A stretch of 64,000 nt of DNA from Gillisia sp. UBA3175. Lineage in GTDB: Bacteria > Bacteroidota > Bacteroidia > Flavobacteriales > Flavobacteriaceae. The position numbers were made by a program, and so were the translations under genes. Below the pieces are notes generated by a model that saw nothing but the letters and a program-made list of their open reading frames with translations, did not search any database and was not told the origin of the DNA. The stretch lies in NCBI GenBank assembly GCA_002364325.1, contig DEXV01000006.1, forward strand, positions 240,782 to 304,781. Reading direction: 5' to 3'. Below, piece after piece: positions 25,014 to 33,603 of this stretch; position 1 is the first letter of the stretch, and every line of letters begins with the position of its first letter.

Positions 25014-25051
25014 AAATTAGATGAAAATTGTCCCAATTTTTCATCTAATTT
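25014..25051. terminator. Strong bidirectional hairpin after the CocE remnant
   Basis: AAATTAGATGAAAATTG pairs with CAATTTTTCATCTAATTT over about 17 bp, with a single bulged T and a 4-nt loop. It lies between the remnant (+) and the convergent ridA gene (-). It is the longest perfect stem seen in the window. Confidence 0.75.
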
Positions 25052-25159
25052 ATTCTCTTTATACTTCTACCAACCTCCAATCCAGCAAAAGAAAAGCTAT
25101 TTTTTATGATTAGAAAAATAGAGAGAAATCGAGGATTAAATTTCACTTCGAAAAATTTC

Positions 25160-25561
25160 CTATTTTTCTATTTTAAAAGCAATAGCATCAATCTCCACAG
25201 CTTGGCCTCCGGGTAACTCCTTCACTGCAACCGTTGATCGAGCAGGATAGTGACCTTCAGAAAAATAACTTTCATAAACTTCATTTACAGCTTCAAAGTC
25301 ACTCATTTTTATCAAGAAAATCGTCACTTTAACAATTTCCTCCATTGAATAACCACTACCTTCAACTACATTTTTCAGATTATCCATAACCACTATGGCT
25401 TGTCCTTTTATTTCTCCCAAAAATCGTTCTCCTGACACAGGATCTTTTGTTCCTTGACCTGAAACAAAAAGCTGTTTTATATTCTCTAACTGCACTTCCA
25501 CTGCAGGAAAATACGCGCCTGAAGTCACAGAATTTTTTGGCTTATGACGAATTATTTTCAT
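25160..25561 (-). CDS. RidA (YjgF/YER057c/UK114) family imine deaminase
   Basis: 133 aa, a normal length. Conserved blocks are FVSGQGTKDPVSGE, FLGEIKGQAIVVMDNLKNVVEGSGYSMEEIVKVTIFLIKMSDFEAVNEVYESYF, and the substrate-binding Arg in PARSTVAVKELPGGQAVEIDAIA. RidA proteins hydrolyse reactive enamines/imines released by PLP enzymes. It lies six bases downstream of a PLP enzyme of the threonine synthase/dehydratase fold, consistent with detoxifying 2-aminoacrylate or 2-aminocrotonate formed there. Confidence 0.93.
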   Translation of the reverse strand: MKIIRHKPKNSVTSGAYFPAVEVQLENIKQLFVSGQGTKDPVSGERFLGEIKGQAIVVMDNLKNVVEGSGYSMEEIVKVTIFLIKMSDFEAVNEVYESYFSEGHYPARSTVAVKELPGGQAVEIDAIAFKIEK

Positions 25562-25567
25562 TCTATT

Positions 25568-26785
25568 TTAAGATAAATTCAAAATTTTAGAGATAGCTGT
25601 TTCAATTTTTTCTAGCTTAATTTCCTGCACATTTGCTTTTTGATACTTCAAAACTTCAGAGTCCTTTAAGCCTGAACCCGTTAGCATCATTACAACTGAG
25701 GCATCTTTTTCTATTTTACCTGCTAGTCTTAATTTTTTGATAGCAAAAAGGCTTGTTGCTGATGCTGGTTCCACGAAATAACCTGATTCTGCAAGTCTTT
25801 TTTGAGACTCAATGATTTCTTCCTCCGTAACATCTTCAGCCAACCAACCATATTTTCTAACTTTATCAATTATTTCATCTCCTCCCATCGGGTTTCCTGT
25901 GGTTATCGCTCCGGCAATGGTATGAAAGTTTGAAAAAGGAATAACATGCTTTTTGCCTTTTTTGATAGCACTCACGATAGGGCTATTATTATGAGCTTGA
26001 ACAACAATCATTTTTGGAAGATTTGTGATAATTCCAGTTTCTTTTAATTCTCGATAGCCTTTGAAAATACCTCGAATATGACCGCAGGCTGATGTAGGAA
26101 CAGCAATATAATCTGGCACTTTTCTTTCAAATTGTTCAAAAAGCTCAAAAGATACCATTTTATAGCCTTCAACGCGAATTGGACCATTCCCCGAAACAAT
26201 CCTTAAATTCATTTTTTTAGCTATACTTAACACCTTCTTTTTCATTTCAGAATAATCTGGAGCTATGATTTTCATTACATTTGCTCCATGAATCCCCATG
26301 GCCATTATTTTCTCTTTTGGTGTATAGTCTGGGACAAATACAATTACCTTTATTCCAGATTTAGCTCCATAAGCAGCAATTGAAGCCCCCATATTTCCTG
26401 TAGAAATAGTGGCGGTTACAAATTCATTCATTTCTTTCGCCATAGCGATACATGCTAAAGAGCCTCGATCTTTAAAGCTCCATGTAGGATTCTGTGTTTC
26501 ATTTTTTAAATAGAGATTGTTCAAATCAACGAAATCTAGAAGCTTTTTATCAGCTTTAATCAATGCTGTATTTCCTTCGCCCAGAGAAATCGATTCGTCA
26601 ATAGTTGAGAAAGGCAAAAAATCTACAAAACGCTGCCATAAATACTTACCATCCCTGATTTTTGCGTTTTTAATTCCCTTAATTTTGACCTCTAAAGATT
26701 CTCCATTATTTGCGAATTCTTCAATTCTTTCAAAAGGATATATTTTATCTGAAATGGTAGAGACTAATTTAATTTTGTTTGTCAT
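25568..26785 (-). CDS. Threonine synthase-like PLP enzyme (fold type II)
   Basis: 405 aa. The PLP lysine lies in NPTWSFKDRGS (Lys105). Other motifs are TISTGNMGASIAAYGAKSGIKVIVFVPDYTPKEKI, SGNGPIRVEGYKMVSFELFEQF, AGAITTGNPMGGDEII, and VVMMLTGSGLKDSE. It resembles threonine synthase (O-phospho-homoserine to threonine) of the archaeal/bacterial short type. The adjacent ridA suggests that beta-elimination chemistry also occurs, so a dehydratase-type activity is an alternative. The two genes form an operon. Confidence 0.85.
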   Translation of the reverse strand: MTNKIKLVSTISDKIYPFERIEEFANNGESLEVKIKGIKNAKIRDGKYLWQRFVDFLPFSTIDESISLGEGNTALIKADKKLLDFVDLNNLYLKNETQNPTWSFKDRGSLACIAMAKEMNEFVTATISTGNMGASIAAYGAKSGIKVIVFVPDYTPKEKIMAMGIHGANVMKIIAPDYSEMKKKVLSIAKKMNLRIVSGNGPIRVEGYKMVSFELFEQFERKVPDYIAVPTSACGHIRGIFKGYRELKETGIITNLPKMIVVQAHNNSPIVSAIKKGKKHVIPFSNFHTIAGAITTGNPMGGDEIIDKVRKYGWLAEDVTEEEIIESQKRLAESGYFVEPASATSLFAIKKLRLAGKIEKDASVVMMLTGSGLKDSEVLKYQKANVQEIKLEKIETAISKILNLS

Positions 26786-27440
26786 GAGAATGTTTAGAAA
26801 AAAATTATAAGATGTCTTTAATTTTTTGAAGATACTGAGTAAGAAAACCCTATTTTCTTATTCTTCTACTTGAAATAGTTTAAGCGCATAATCAATAATT
26901 ACATGAGAATTATAATCCCAAAAGATAAAAAAATTACTGCGCATATTACCTGTCAAAAGCATCTTTCAATTAGTTAATGAACAATTATGCCTATACTCCA
27001 TCATACTTGCGTTAGTATTGTGCTATAAAAACAAATATATTTATAACAATGTGAGAGTATTTAGACTTTTATAAATATTCACTTAACGAATATTTGTATC
27101 GTCTTAATAAAGCGAATTGTTTGATTTTAAAAAAAAATAATTTATTAGATATCTATCATTTCTTTTTTGCTCAAGCTTTTATGGCCTAGGTTTATATCAT
27201 CAGATGCATTTCTAACAAAGAAATAATCATATTAGCAAACGTACAAACAAGGCAGGAAAGTGAAACAGGAAAATTACAAAACGGGATGGTTGTAAACCTT
27301 TGGTCTAAATACATTTCGAGATCAATAATTTCAATGTACATTACGACAGTTAACGACTCAGGCAGATTTTCTCTGTTAAAGGCCTTAATTTTTACGCCGC
27401 CTGGACCAATTAAAAGTCAATTTAAAGCTATTTTTACCCT
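26786..27440. other. Intergenic region with one operator-like dyad
   Basis: Between divergent thrC and the SDR gene. Perfect 8-bp arms AAATATTC (27073-27080) and GAATATTT (27088-27095) flank a 7-nt spacer and could bind a regulator. A reading frame open from about 27188 to the SDR start has no family similarity I recognise and no convincing start, so I do not call it a gene. Confidence 0.45.
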
Positions 27441-28199
27441 ATGAATATTTCCCTAAAAAATCAAAGAATCCTTGTTACAGGAGCTTCCCGCGGAATTGGT
27501 AGAGCCATTGCAAAGCAACTATCCGAATCTGGTGCGGAAGTAATTATCCACTACAATTCTAACAAGTTAGAGGCTAATAAATTGAAAAATGAGCTTCAAA
27601 ATCAAAGTTTTACAGAGTCCTGCGATCTTTCAGATTCCTCTCAGGTGAAAGGATTCATTCCACGTTTGGTTCAAAAATATGGTGCGATAACTGCGCTGGT
27701 AAACAATGCGGGGATTTCCCCAAGTGCAGAAGATACATTGCCTACGGATGAATGGTTAAAAATTTGGGAACAAACTTTCTCTGTAAACACAACGGCTGTC
27801 GGAATTTTATGCAAAGAATTTATCGATCAGGCCAAACCTCAGCAGAATGGTCGAATTGTAAACATATCTTCACGAGCAGCTTTTCGTGGGGATACCACAG
27901 ATTATATAGCCTATGCCGCCTCCAAAGGGGCGATCGTAAGTCTCACCCGATCTATTGCCAGACATTACGGAAAGCAAGGGATCAAAGCCTTTTTGATCGC
28001 TCCTGGATTTACCCGCACAGATATGGCAAATGCCATTTTGGAAGAATACGGTGAGGACTTTGCTTTGAAAGATATCGCGCTAAATGAACTTACAACCCCG
28101 GAAGATCTCGCACCCATGATCACCTTGCTTTGTTCTGGATTGGCAGATCATGCCACCGGAACTTCGATTGATATGAACGCTGGATCATACGTTCGGTAA
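27441..28199 (+). CDS. Short-chain dehydrogenase/reductase (classical SDR)
   Basis: 252 aa. The Rossmann motif GASRGIGRA (about 13-21), NNAGISPSA, and the active-site Ser/Tyr/Lys set in NISSRAAFRGDTTDYIAYAASKGAIV are all present, with APGFTRTDM and the C-terminal NAGSYVR. It is an NAD(P)H oxidoreductase of the FabG-like type; the substrate cannot be inferred. It is followed by ilvE on the same strand with about 200 bp between. Confidence 0.93.
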   Translation: MNISLKNQRILVTGASRGIGRAIAKQLSESGAEVIIHYNSNKLEANKLKNELQNQSFTESCDLSDSSQVKGFIPRLVQKYGAITALVNNAGISPSAEDTLPTDEWLKIWEQTFSVNTTAVGILCKEFIDQAKPQQNGRIVNISSRAAFRGDTTDYIAYAASKGAIVSLTRSIARHYGKQGIKAFLIAPGFTRTDMANAILEEYGEDFALKDIALNELTTPEDLAPMITLLCSGLADHATGTSIDMNAGSYVR

Positions 28200-28396
28200 A
28201 ACCTCATCTACTATTAACTCATTTTTTTTCGACAAATTATATAACAAACTTATATTAGATTTAATAAACGATGAATCAAAAATGCTACACTTAATTCAAT
28301 ACTTCATTAAATCCAACACATTAAAACAATATTTTTACTTCAAATTTGGAAGGAACAAATAAAATAAATATTACAAATACGGCTAAAGCAACTACT

Positions 28397-29452
28397 ATGG
28401 ATATTAAAATCACTAAAACCAAAAATTCCAAATTGAAGGATATAGACTTCAACAATATTCCCTTTGGCAAGTATACCTCAGACCATATGTTTATTATGGA
28501 TTATGCTAATGAGAAGTGGGGTGATTTCAGAATTATACCTTATCAGAGTTTACAGCTAGATCCTCAATCTAAAGCCTTACAATATTGCCAGTGTATTTTC
28601 GAAGGTATGAAAGCAACCATTGGTGCAGATGGCATTCCAAAACTGCTACGCCCGGATTTAAATATGGAACGGTTTAATCTTTCTGCAGAGCGTATGTGCA
28701 TGCCTGCGGTACCGGCCGATCTGTTTTTATCAGCATTAAAAGCAATTACCAGTTTAGAAATAAACTGGATCCCAAAAGCAGAAGGAAGTGCCTTGTACCT
28801 GCGCCCTACTATGGTAGCCACAGAAAGTTCGTTGGGTGTAACTCCTTCCAGTACGTACACGTTTTATATTTATACTGCTCCCGCACAGCCTTATTTTTCT
28901 ACACCTACAAAATTAATTACAGAACAAACATTGATTCGGGCTGTACCCGGAGGTACAGGTGAAGCTAAAACAGGTGGAAATTATGCAGGATCACTTAAGG
29001 CTAGTGAGTTAGCCAAACAAAAGGGTTTCGATCAGGTTATCTGGCTAGAAAGCCCTAAATTTAAAAAAATACAGGAAGCGGGGATGATGAATTTGTTTTT
29101 TGTAATTGGTGACACCGTAGTGACACCAGCACTTAGCGGTGCTATTTTAAAAGGCACCACCCGTACTTATTTTCTTGATATTCTTAAAGAGAAAAATATC
29201 AAGGTAGAAGTAAGGGATATTTATATTGATGAAATTATAGAAGCATACCAACAGGGAAATTTAACTGAAGCTTTTGGTTCTGGCACCGCAGCGGTGGTTT
29301 CCCATATTTCAGAAATTACCCATGGCGATATCTGTATGAAGTTAGCAAATGCTGAAAAAGCAGAAATCAGTAACATGTTATATCAAGAAATTAATGGTCT
29401 AAGAGCAGGAACTATAGAAGACAAACGTAATTGGTTAGTACCAGTTTTTTAA
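28397..29452 (+). CDS. ilvE: Branched-chain amino acid aminotransferase
   Basis: 351 aa from the ATG at 28397. The frame is open to a TTG at 28346, but family members start with a short MxIxKTxNSKLxxxDFxNIPFG lead, which the 28397 start reproduces. PLP fold type IV motifs are present: FEGMKA, RLRP-like PDLNMERFNLSAERM, the PLP-lysine in GEAKTGGNYAGSLKASELAKQKGFDQVIWLE (Lys within the QKGFDQV region) and FGSGTAAVVSHI. It makes Ile, Leu and Val from their keto acids. Followed by repeat copy B and a cupin gene. Confidence 0.93.
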   Translation: MDIKITKTKNSKLKDIDFNNIPFGKYTSDHMFIMDYANEKWGDFRIIPYQSLQLDPQSKALQYCQCIFEGMKATIGADGIPKLLRPDLNMERFNLSAERMCMPAVPADLFLSALKAITSLEINWIPKAEGSALYLRPTMVATESSLGVTPSSTYTFYIYTAPAQPYFSTPTKLITEQTLIRAVPGGTGEAKTGGNYAGSLKASELAKQKGFDQVIWLESPKFKKIQEAGMMNLFFVIGDTVVTPALSGAILKGTTRTYFLDILKEKNIKVEVRDIYIDEIIEAYQQGNLTEAFGSGTAAVVSHISEITHGDICMKLANAEKAEISNMLYQEINGLRAGTIEDKRNWLVPVF

Positions 29453-29469
29453 ATATTTTTATTAATCAA

Positions 29470-29520
29470 GATCCTGGGGGTAAGCCACAGGGAATAAGAC
29501 CCTCAATGAGGGATTAAATC
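29470..29520 (+). repeat. Dispersed intergenic repeat, copy B
   Basis: CCTG...CAGG forms one arm pair (29473-29491) and CCCTC-AAT-GAGGG (29500-29512) forms a perfect hairpin followed by ATTAAAT. The second hairpin and its tail match copy A at 24176-24194. It lies between the ilvE stop and the cupin start. Confidence 0.6.
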
Positions 29521-29531
29521 AAATAATAGTT

Positions 29532-29888
29532 ATGCAAAAAATTAATTGGAGTAACATCCCAGTAGAACAGGTAAATCCAAAAATGAAAAGACAATTCATT
29601 CATGGAGAAAAAGTAATGATTGCTAGAATGGAATTTGAGGACGGATTTACTGTGCCTTGGCATTCTCACGACAATGAACAAATAACCGAAGTACAGGAAG
29701 GAGTCCTTCGTTTTTGGTTTGATGATGATGAAGACAATCCTATAGAAATATTGGCTGGGGAGGCAATTATTATTCCCGGTAATCGCAGGCACAAAGCTTT
29801 AATGGTTGGCAAGGTGATAGAAACCGACACCTTTGCGCCACCACGTCAAGACTGGATTGATGGCTCAGATAGTTATTTAAGAAAGTAG
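29532..29888 (+). CDS. Cupin-domain protein
   Basis: 118 aa. A single cupin barrel has motif 1 in VPWHSHDNEQITEVQEG (His, His, Gln/Glu metal positions) and motif 2 in GNRRHKALMVG. It is a small metal-binding beta barrel; the substrate is unknown. It is 35 bp from the next SDR gene and both follow ilvE, so they may form one operon, perhaps modifying a small carbonyl compound. Confidence 0.88.
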   Translation: MQKINWSNIPVEQVNPKMKRQFIHGEKVMIARMEFEDGFTVPWHSHDNEQITEVQEGVLRFWFDDDEDNPIEILAGEAIIIPGNRRHKALMVGKVIETDTFAPPRQDWIDGSDSYLRK

Positions 29889-29922
29889 CAGATAAAAATC
29901 TGCAGCAACATAAATTATAAAG

Positions 29923-30684
29923 ATGAATTTAGGAATACAAAACAAGGTGGCATTAGTCTTGGCTTCAAGTAAAGGACTAGGTAAAGCTGTAGCAATAGAA
30001 TTGGCAAAAGAAGGCGCAAAGGTTATTATATGCGGAACGGATGCGGCAGCACTGGAAGAAACCCAAGCCGAAATTGAGTCTATAGCTCCCGGTAAGGTTG
30101 CATCGTTTGTTTGTGACATAACAGAGGAAGCCCAACGTAAAAATCTGGTGGAGAATAGTGTAAAAGCTTTTGGTACTATTGAAATTTTAGTAACCAACAC
30201 TGGTGGTCCCGCAGCTGGTGCATTTGAGCAATTCAATCTAAATGATTGGAAACACCTCTATAATTTATTGTTCTTAAGCGCTGTGGATATTATTAAACAG
30301 GTGTTGCCAAGTATGAAGGAAAAAGGTTTCGGACGTATTCTAACTATTACTTCAGTTGCCGTTAAACAGCCTGCCGATAACCTAATTTCCTCTAATGCTG
30401 TTAGAACAAGTTTATTAGGTTTAGTAAAAAGCTTGTCTAACGAAGTAGCTACTTATGGAATTACCGTAAATAATTTAATGCCGGGATACACTAAAACAAA
30501 CCGATTAGAAAATCTTATTCAAAAAAATCCAGTAGTTAACGAGGTTAAAGATACTATCCCGATGAAACGCTTTGGAACACCTGAGGAGTTTGCGGCAGTC
30601 GCAGCATTTCTTGTAAGTGAACGTGCAAGTTATATTACAGGTCAGTCATTGGCAGTTGATGGAGGTTGGATTAAAGGGAATTAA
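29923..30684 (+). CDS. SDR-family oxidoreductase (FabG-like)
   Basis: 253 aa. ASSKGLGKAVAIELAKEGAKVIICG is the cofactor-binding start, NTGGPAAGAFEQF replaces the usual NNAG (seen in the YkvO-like subgroup), and LTITSVAVKQPADNL precedes the active site. The canonical YxxxK is modified to SNAVRTSLLGLVKSLSNE, with no Tyr at the expected place. The C-terminal AVDGGWIKGN is standard. The missing Tyr suggests altered or lost activity, as in some homologues. Co-directional with the cupin gene. Confidence 0.9.
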   Translation: MNLGIQNKVALVLASSKGLGKAVAIELAKEGAKVIICGTDAAALEETQAEIESIAPGKVASFVCDITEEAQRKNLVENSVKAFGTIEILVTNTGGPAAGAFEQFNLNDWKHLYNLLFLSAVDIIKQVLPSMKEKGFGRILTITSVAVKQPADNLISSNAVRTSLLGLVKSLSNEVATYGITVNNLMPGYTKTNRLENLIQKNPVVNEVKDTIPMKRFGTPEEFAAVAAFLVSERASYITGQSLAVDGGWIKGN

Positions 30685-30848
30685 ATTAAAACACCTTAGC
30701 TCTTCGAAATAGTTGACTTATCCCGATTATTTACATCCTAAAAAAATAGTTTTAAAAAGATAAAATTAAATAGACACACCTAGTGGGAAAATTAGCTGTT
30801 TTCCTACTGGAAAGCTATAAATCAATCAGAAAAAGGACAAAATCATTT

Positions 30849-32351
30849 ATGAGAACCACTTATATATCCTTCTTAGTTTTCTTTCCATTTATGGTTTTTG
30901 CCCAGGGAGATATAGATCCCATAAAAGATCAGGATCTTAAGAACTTCTTATTACTTCATAAAGAATTAGTAAGCATTCCAAACCTTCCTGAAAATAATGA
31001 ATTAATGCTTAAAAACATTAACTGGGTTACCAATCAGTATAATAAACTAGATTTTAATACCACTCTATTAGAAAGCAATACGCTACCAATATTACTGGCA
31101 GAAAAAATCTATGACCCAAACTATAAAACGGTGCTATTCTATTTTCATATTGATGGGCAGCCAGTAAACCCAGATGCATGGAACCAAGAAAATCCATTCA
31201 CCCCTGTGTTGAAGGAACGAGACTCCAATGGAGATTGGCAGAATATTGATTGGAATGTTTTGAATGGAAATATAGATGATGAATGGCGCATCTTTGCACG
31301 TGCAGCAGCCGATGATAAAGCACCTATAATTATGCTCTTATCTGCACTTAAAATTCTTAAAGAAAAAAATGATAATCCAAAGTTCAACATAAAAATAATT
31401 TTTGACCCCGAGGAAGAATACAGTTCTGAAGCTTTATTATCGACTTTAGATAAATATAAAGACCAATATGCTTCAGATATTTTTATAGTGATGGATGGTC
31501 CAGCCCATAATTCCAATAAACCAACGCTCACCTTTGGATGCAGGGGTATTGCCACTTGTACCATTACCACTTTCGGATCTAAATTACCCCAGCATAGTGG
31601 ACATTTCGGAAATTATGTGCCGAACCCTGTCTTCAGCTTAGCCAGACTTTTATCAAGTATGAAAGATGAGGAAGGGAAAGTTTTGATCAAGGATTATTAC
31701 ACAGGTATCGAAATAGATCCTGAAGCAGCTAAATTATTAAAAGCTGTGCCTTTAGATTCTACTGCCTTCAATAATGAATTGGGAATTTATACTTCAGAAA
31801 AAGTCGGCAAAAATTACCAGGAATCCCTTCAGTATCCTTCTTTAAATATTAGACAAATAGGAACATCCTGGACCGGAGAAGGATTAAAAACAGTTATCCC
31901 AGAATACGCAGTAGCAAGTATTGATGTTAGGTTGGTGCCAGAAATAGATGGAGAAGTCCAGTTACAAAGGATTAAAAAACATATAGAGCAAGAAGGCTAT
32001 TATGTAATAGAAAGAGATCCTACAGATGAAGAAAGAAGAACGTACCCAAAAATCGTAAAGTTCAATACATCACCAGGATTGAATGCCTTTAGAACAAGTT
32101 CTGATCTTGATTTCGGAAAAAAAATCAGGGCACAACTTAAAGATGACTTTGGCTATGAGCCTATTGTAATAAGGATGATGGGCGGTACTGTTCCTATTGT
32201 ACCCTTAATAGATAAGCTGAATGTGCCTACGGTAATAGTTCCTATGGTTAATATGGATAATAATCAACACAGTCCAAATGAAAATATTAGAGTCGGAAAT
32301 ATAAGACAAGGAATAAATATATGTCTCTCTATTTTAGAAATGCAACTATAA
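30849..32351 (+). CDS. Secreted M20-family metallopeptidase (long form)
   Basis: 500 aa from the ATG at 30849, which begins a good signal peptide (ending MVFAQ). An upstream in-frame GTG at 30783 would add an implausible extension. M20 zinc-site blocks are present: FYFHIDGQPVNPD (His-x-Asp), RAAADDKAPIIMLLSAL (bridging Asp), DPEEEYSSEAL (catalytic Glu) and GTVPIVPL. The sequence RAAADDKAP is typical of dipeptidases of the M20D/M25-like group. The protein probably cleaves peptides or N-acyl amino acids in the periplasm. Single gene, followed by an inverted repeat at 32366-32386. Confidence 0.88.
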   Translation: MRTTYISFLVFFPFMVFAQGDIDPIKDQDLKNFLLLHKELVSIPNLPENNELMLKNINWVTNQYNKLDFNTTLLESNTLPILLAEKIYDPNYKTVLFYFHIDGQPVNPDAWNQENPFTPVLKERDSNGDWQNIDWNVLNGNIDDEWRIFARAAADDKAPIIMLLSALKILKEKNDNPKFNIKIIFDPEEEYSSEALLSTLDKYKDQYASDIFIVMDGPAHNSNKPTLTFGCRGIATCTITTFGSKLPQHSGHFGNYVPNPVFSLARLLSSMKDEEGKVLIKDYYTGIEIDPEAAKLLKAVPLDSTAFNNELGIYTSEKVGKNYQESLQYPSLNIRQIGTSWTGEGLKTVIPEYAVASIDVRLVPEIDGEVQLQRIKKHIEQEGYYVIERDPTDEERRTYPKIVKFNTSPGLNAFRTSSDLDFGKKIRAQLKDDFGYEPIVIRMMGGTVPIVPLIDKLNVPTVIVPMVNMDNNQHSPNENIRVGNIRQGINICLSILEMQL

Positions 32352-32365
32352 AAATTCATGATGAT

Positions 32366-32386
32366 ATAGAGGCGTGGCTCCTCTAT
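32366..32386. repeat. Inverted repeat after the M20 gene
   Basis: Perfect arms ATAGAGG and CCTCTAT enclose CGTGGCT. It lies 15 bp after a stop codon and is probably a terminator stem without a strong U-tract. Confidence 0.5.
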
Positions 32387-32430
32387 GTTAAATAAATACA
32401 TAGACCGGGAGAAAATTAATTCAAAAAAAA

Positions 32431-33345
32431 ATGACCTCGAAAAGGAAAAAATATTTTAAGCCTTACTTCGTCTTAGTCATAATTACAAGTCTTTTTTGTA
32501 CATCTACAATAGGGCAAACCAATCTTAATAAACAAAATTGGATTCATGGCTCAGACGACTGTGGTGAAAATACCGATGAATTAATACAAGTAGTTCAATA
32601 CGACGAAAACACATGGATTTTAAGACAAAATAAATGCACAAATTATGAAGCTCCATTTATGTTTCTATTTTTAGGCCAAGACAAAGCATTATTGATGGAC
32701 ACGGGAGCCACAAAAGAAGAAGTGTCATTTCCATTATATGAAACCGTAAATACTATTGTAGATCATTGGCGAAAAAAACAAAATAAAGAGATAGAATTAG
32801 TGGTAGCTCATACTCATAAACATGGCGACCATTATGCCGCAGACGATCAGTTTAATGGAAAGCCATATACGACCTTGGTTGATCTCCAAAAAACTGACGT
32901 TATAAATTTCTTTAAGTTCAAAAATTGGCCTAATGATATTGTTGATTTCGAACTTGGTAATAGAACTTTACGGCTCATTCCAATACCTGGACATCAGGAA
33001 GCTTCAATTGCTGTATATGATACTTCAACTAAACTATTGTTAACAGGAGATACATTTTATCCAGGTCGCCTTTATATTGAAGATTGGTGTTCTTTTAAAA
33101 CGAGTATTAACAGACTAGTCGAATTTTCAAAGAAACATGAGATAAAATATATCCTTGGTAATCATATTGAAATGTCCTTAACCGACGGTGTTGACTATCC
33201 AATGGGCTCAAAATATCATCTAGCCGAGCAAAAGCTTCCTTTAACCATAGAAGACTTAAATACACTTCAACTTTCACTCCTAGATTTAGGAGATAAACCT
33301 ACCAGACAGATTCATAAAAATTTTATAATTTACCCTAGTAAATAA
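32431..33345 (+). CDS. Secreted MBL-fold metallo-hydrolase
   Basis: 304 aa with a signal peptide (ending TIGQ). The metallo-beta-lactamase motif is HTHKHGDH (His127, His129, Asp133, His134), with IPGHQEASIAVYD (third-site His) and LLTGDTFYPGRLYI (bridging Asp). It belongs to the general MBL hydrolase superfamily; a lactonase- or arylsulfatase-like role cannot be resolved. The Cys pair near the mature N-terminus (DDCGEN, NKCTNYE) may be a disulphide. Confidence 0.88.
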   Translation: MTSKRKKYFKPYFVLVIITSLFCTSTIGQTNLNKQNWIHGSDDCGENTDELIQVVQYDENTWILRQNKCTNYEAPFMFLFLGQDKALLMDTGATKEEVSFPLYETVNTIVDHWRKKQNKEIELVVAHTHKHGDHYAADDQFNGKPYTTLVDLQKTDVINFFKFKNWPNDIVDFELGNRTLRLIPIPGHQEASIAVYDTSTKLLLTGDTFYPGRLYIEDWCSFKTSINRLVEFSKKHEIKYILGNHIEMSLTDGVDYPMGSKYHLAEQKLPLTIEDLNTLQLSLLDLGDKPTRQIHKNFIIYPSK

Positions 33346-33603
33346 CTGGCATAAACATCAATATTACAATCAGTTGGTAATTATAGCTACTCGTAAACGC
33401 GGCAAAAGTTCTTGGCATTATTAGAAATTCGTTATATAAAATGAAAGGTTCCTATGACGAAGATTTTTCTTAAGGATTGTAAACGCAAAATTATCATATA
33501 CCTATTGCTTTCTGATGTACCATTGATTCAGATATCATTTCCCATATTAATCAAGTAGTTCCAGAATCAAGAGGTAAGCCAAATTTTTTTTCTGATAATC
33601 GTT

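Noticed and set aside
27188..27440. Reading frame open for 83 codons just before the SDR gene
   Set aside because: No ATG near its beginning, no recognisable family, and base composition like intergenic DNA; read as chance.
28346..28396. TTG at 28346 as start of ilvE
   Set aside because: The 17 additional residues are not found in the family; 28397 reproduces the usual N-terminus.
30783..30848. GTG at 30783 as start of the M20 peptidase
   Set aside because: The ATG at 30849 begins a proper signal peptide; the upstream extension would bury it.
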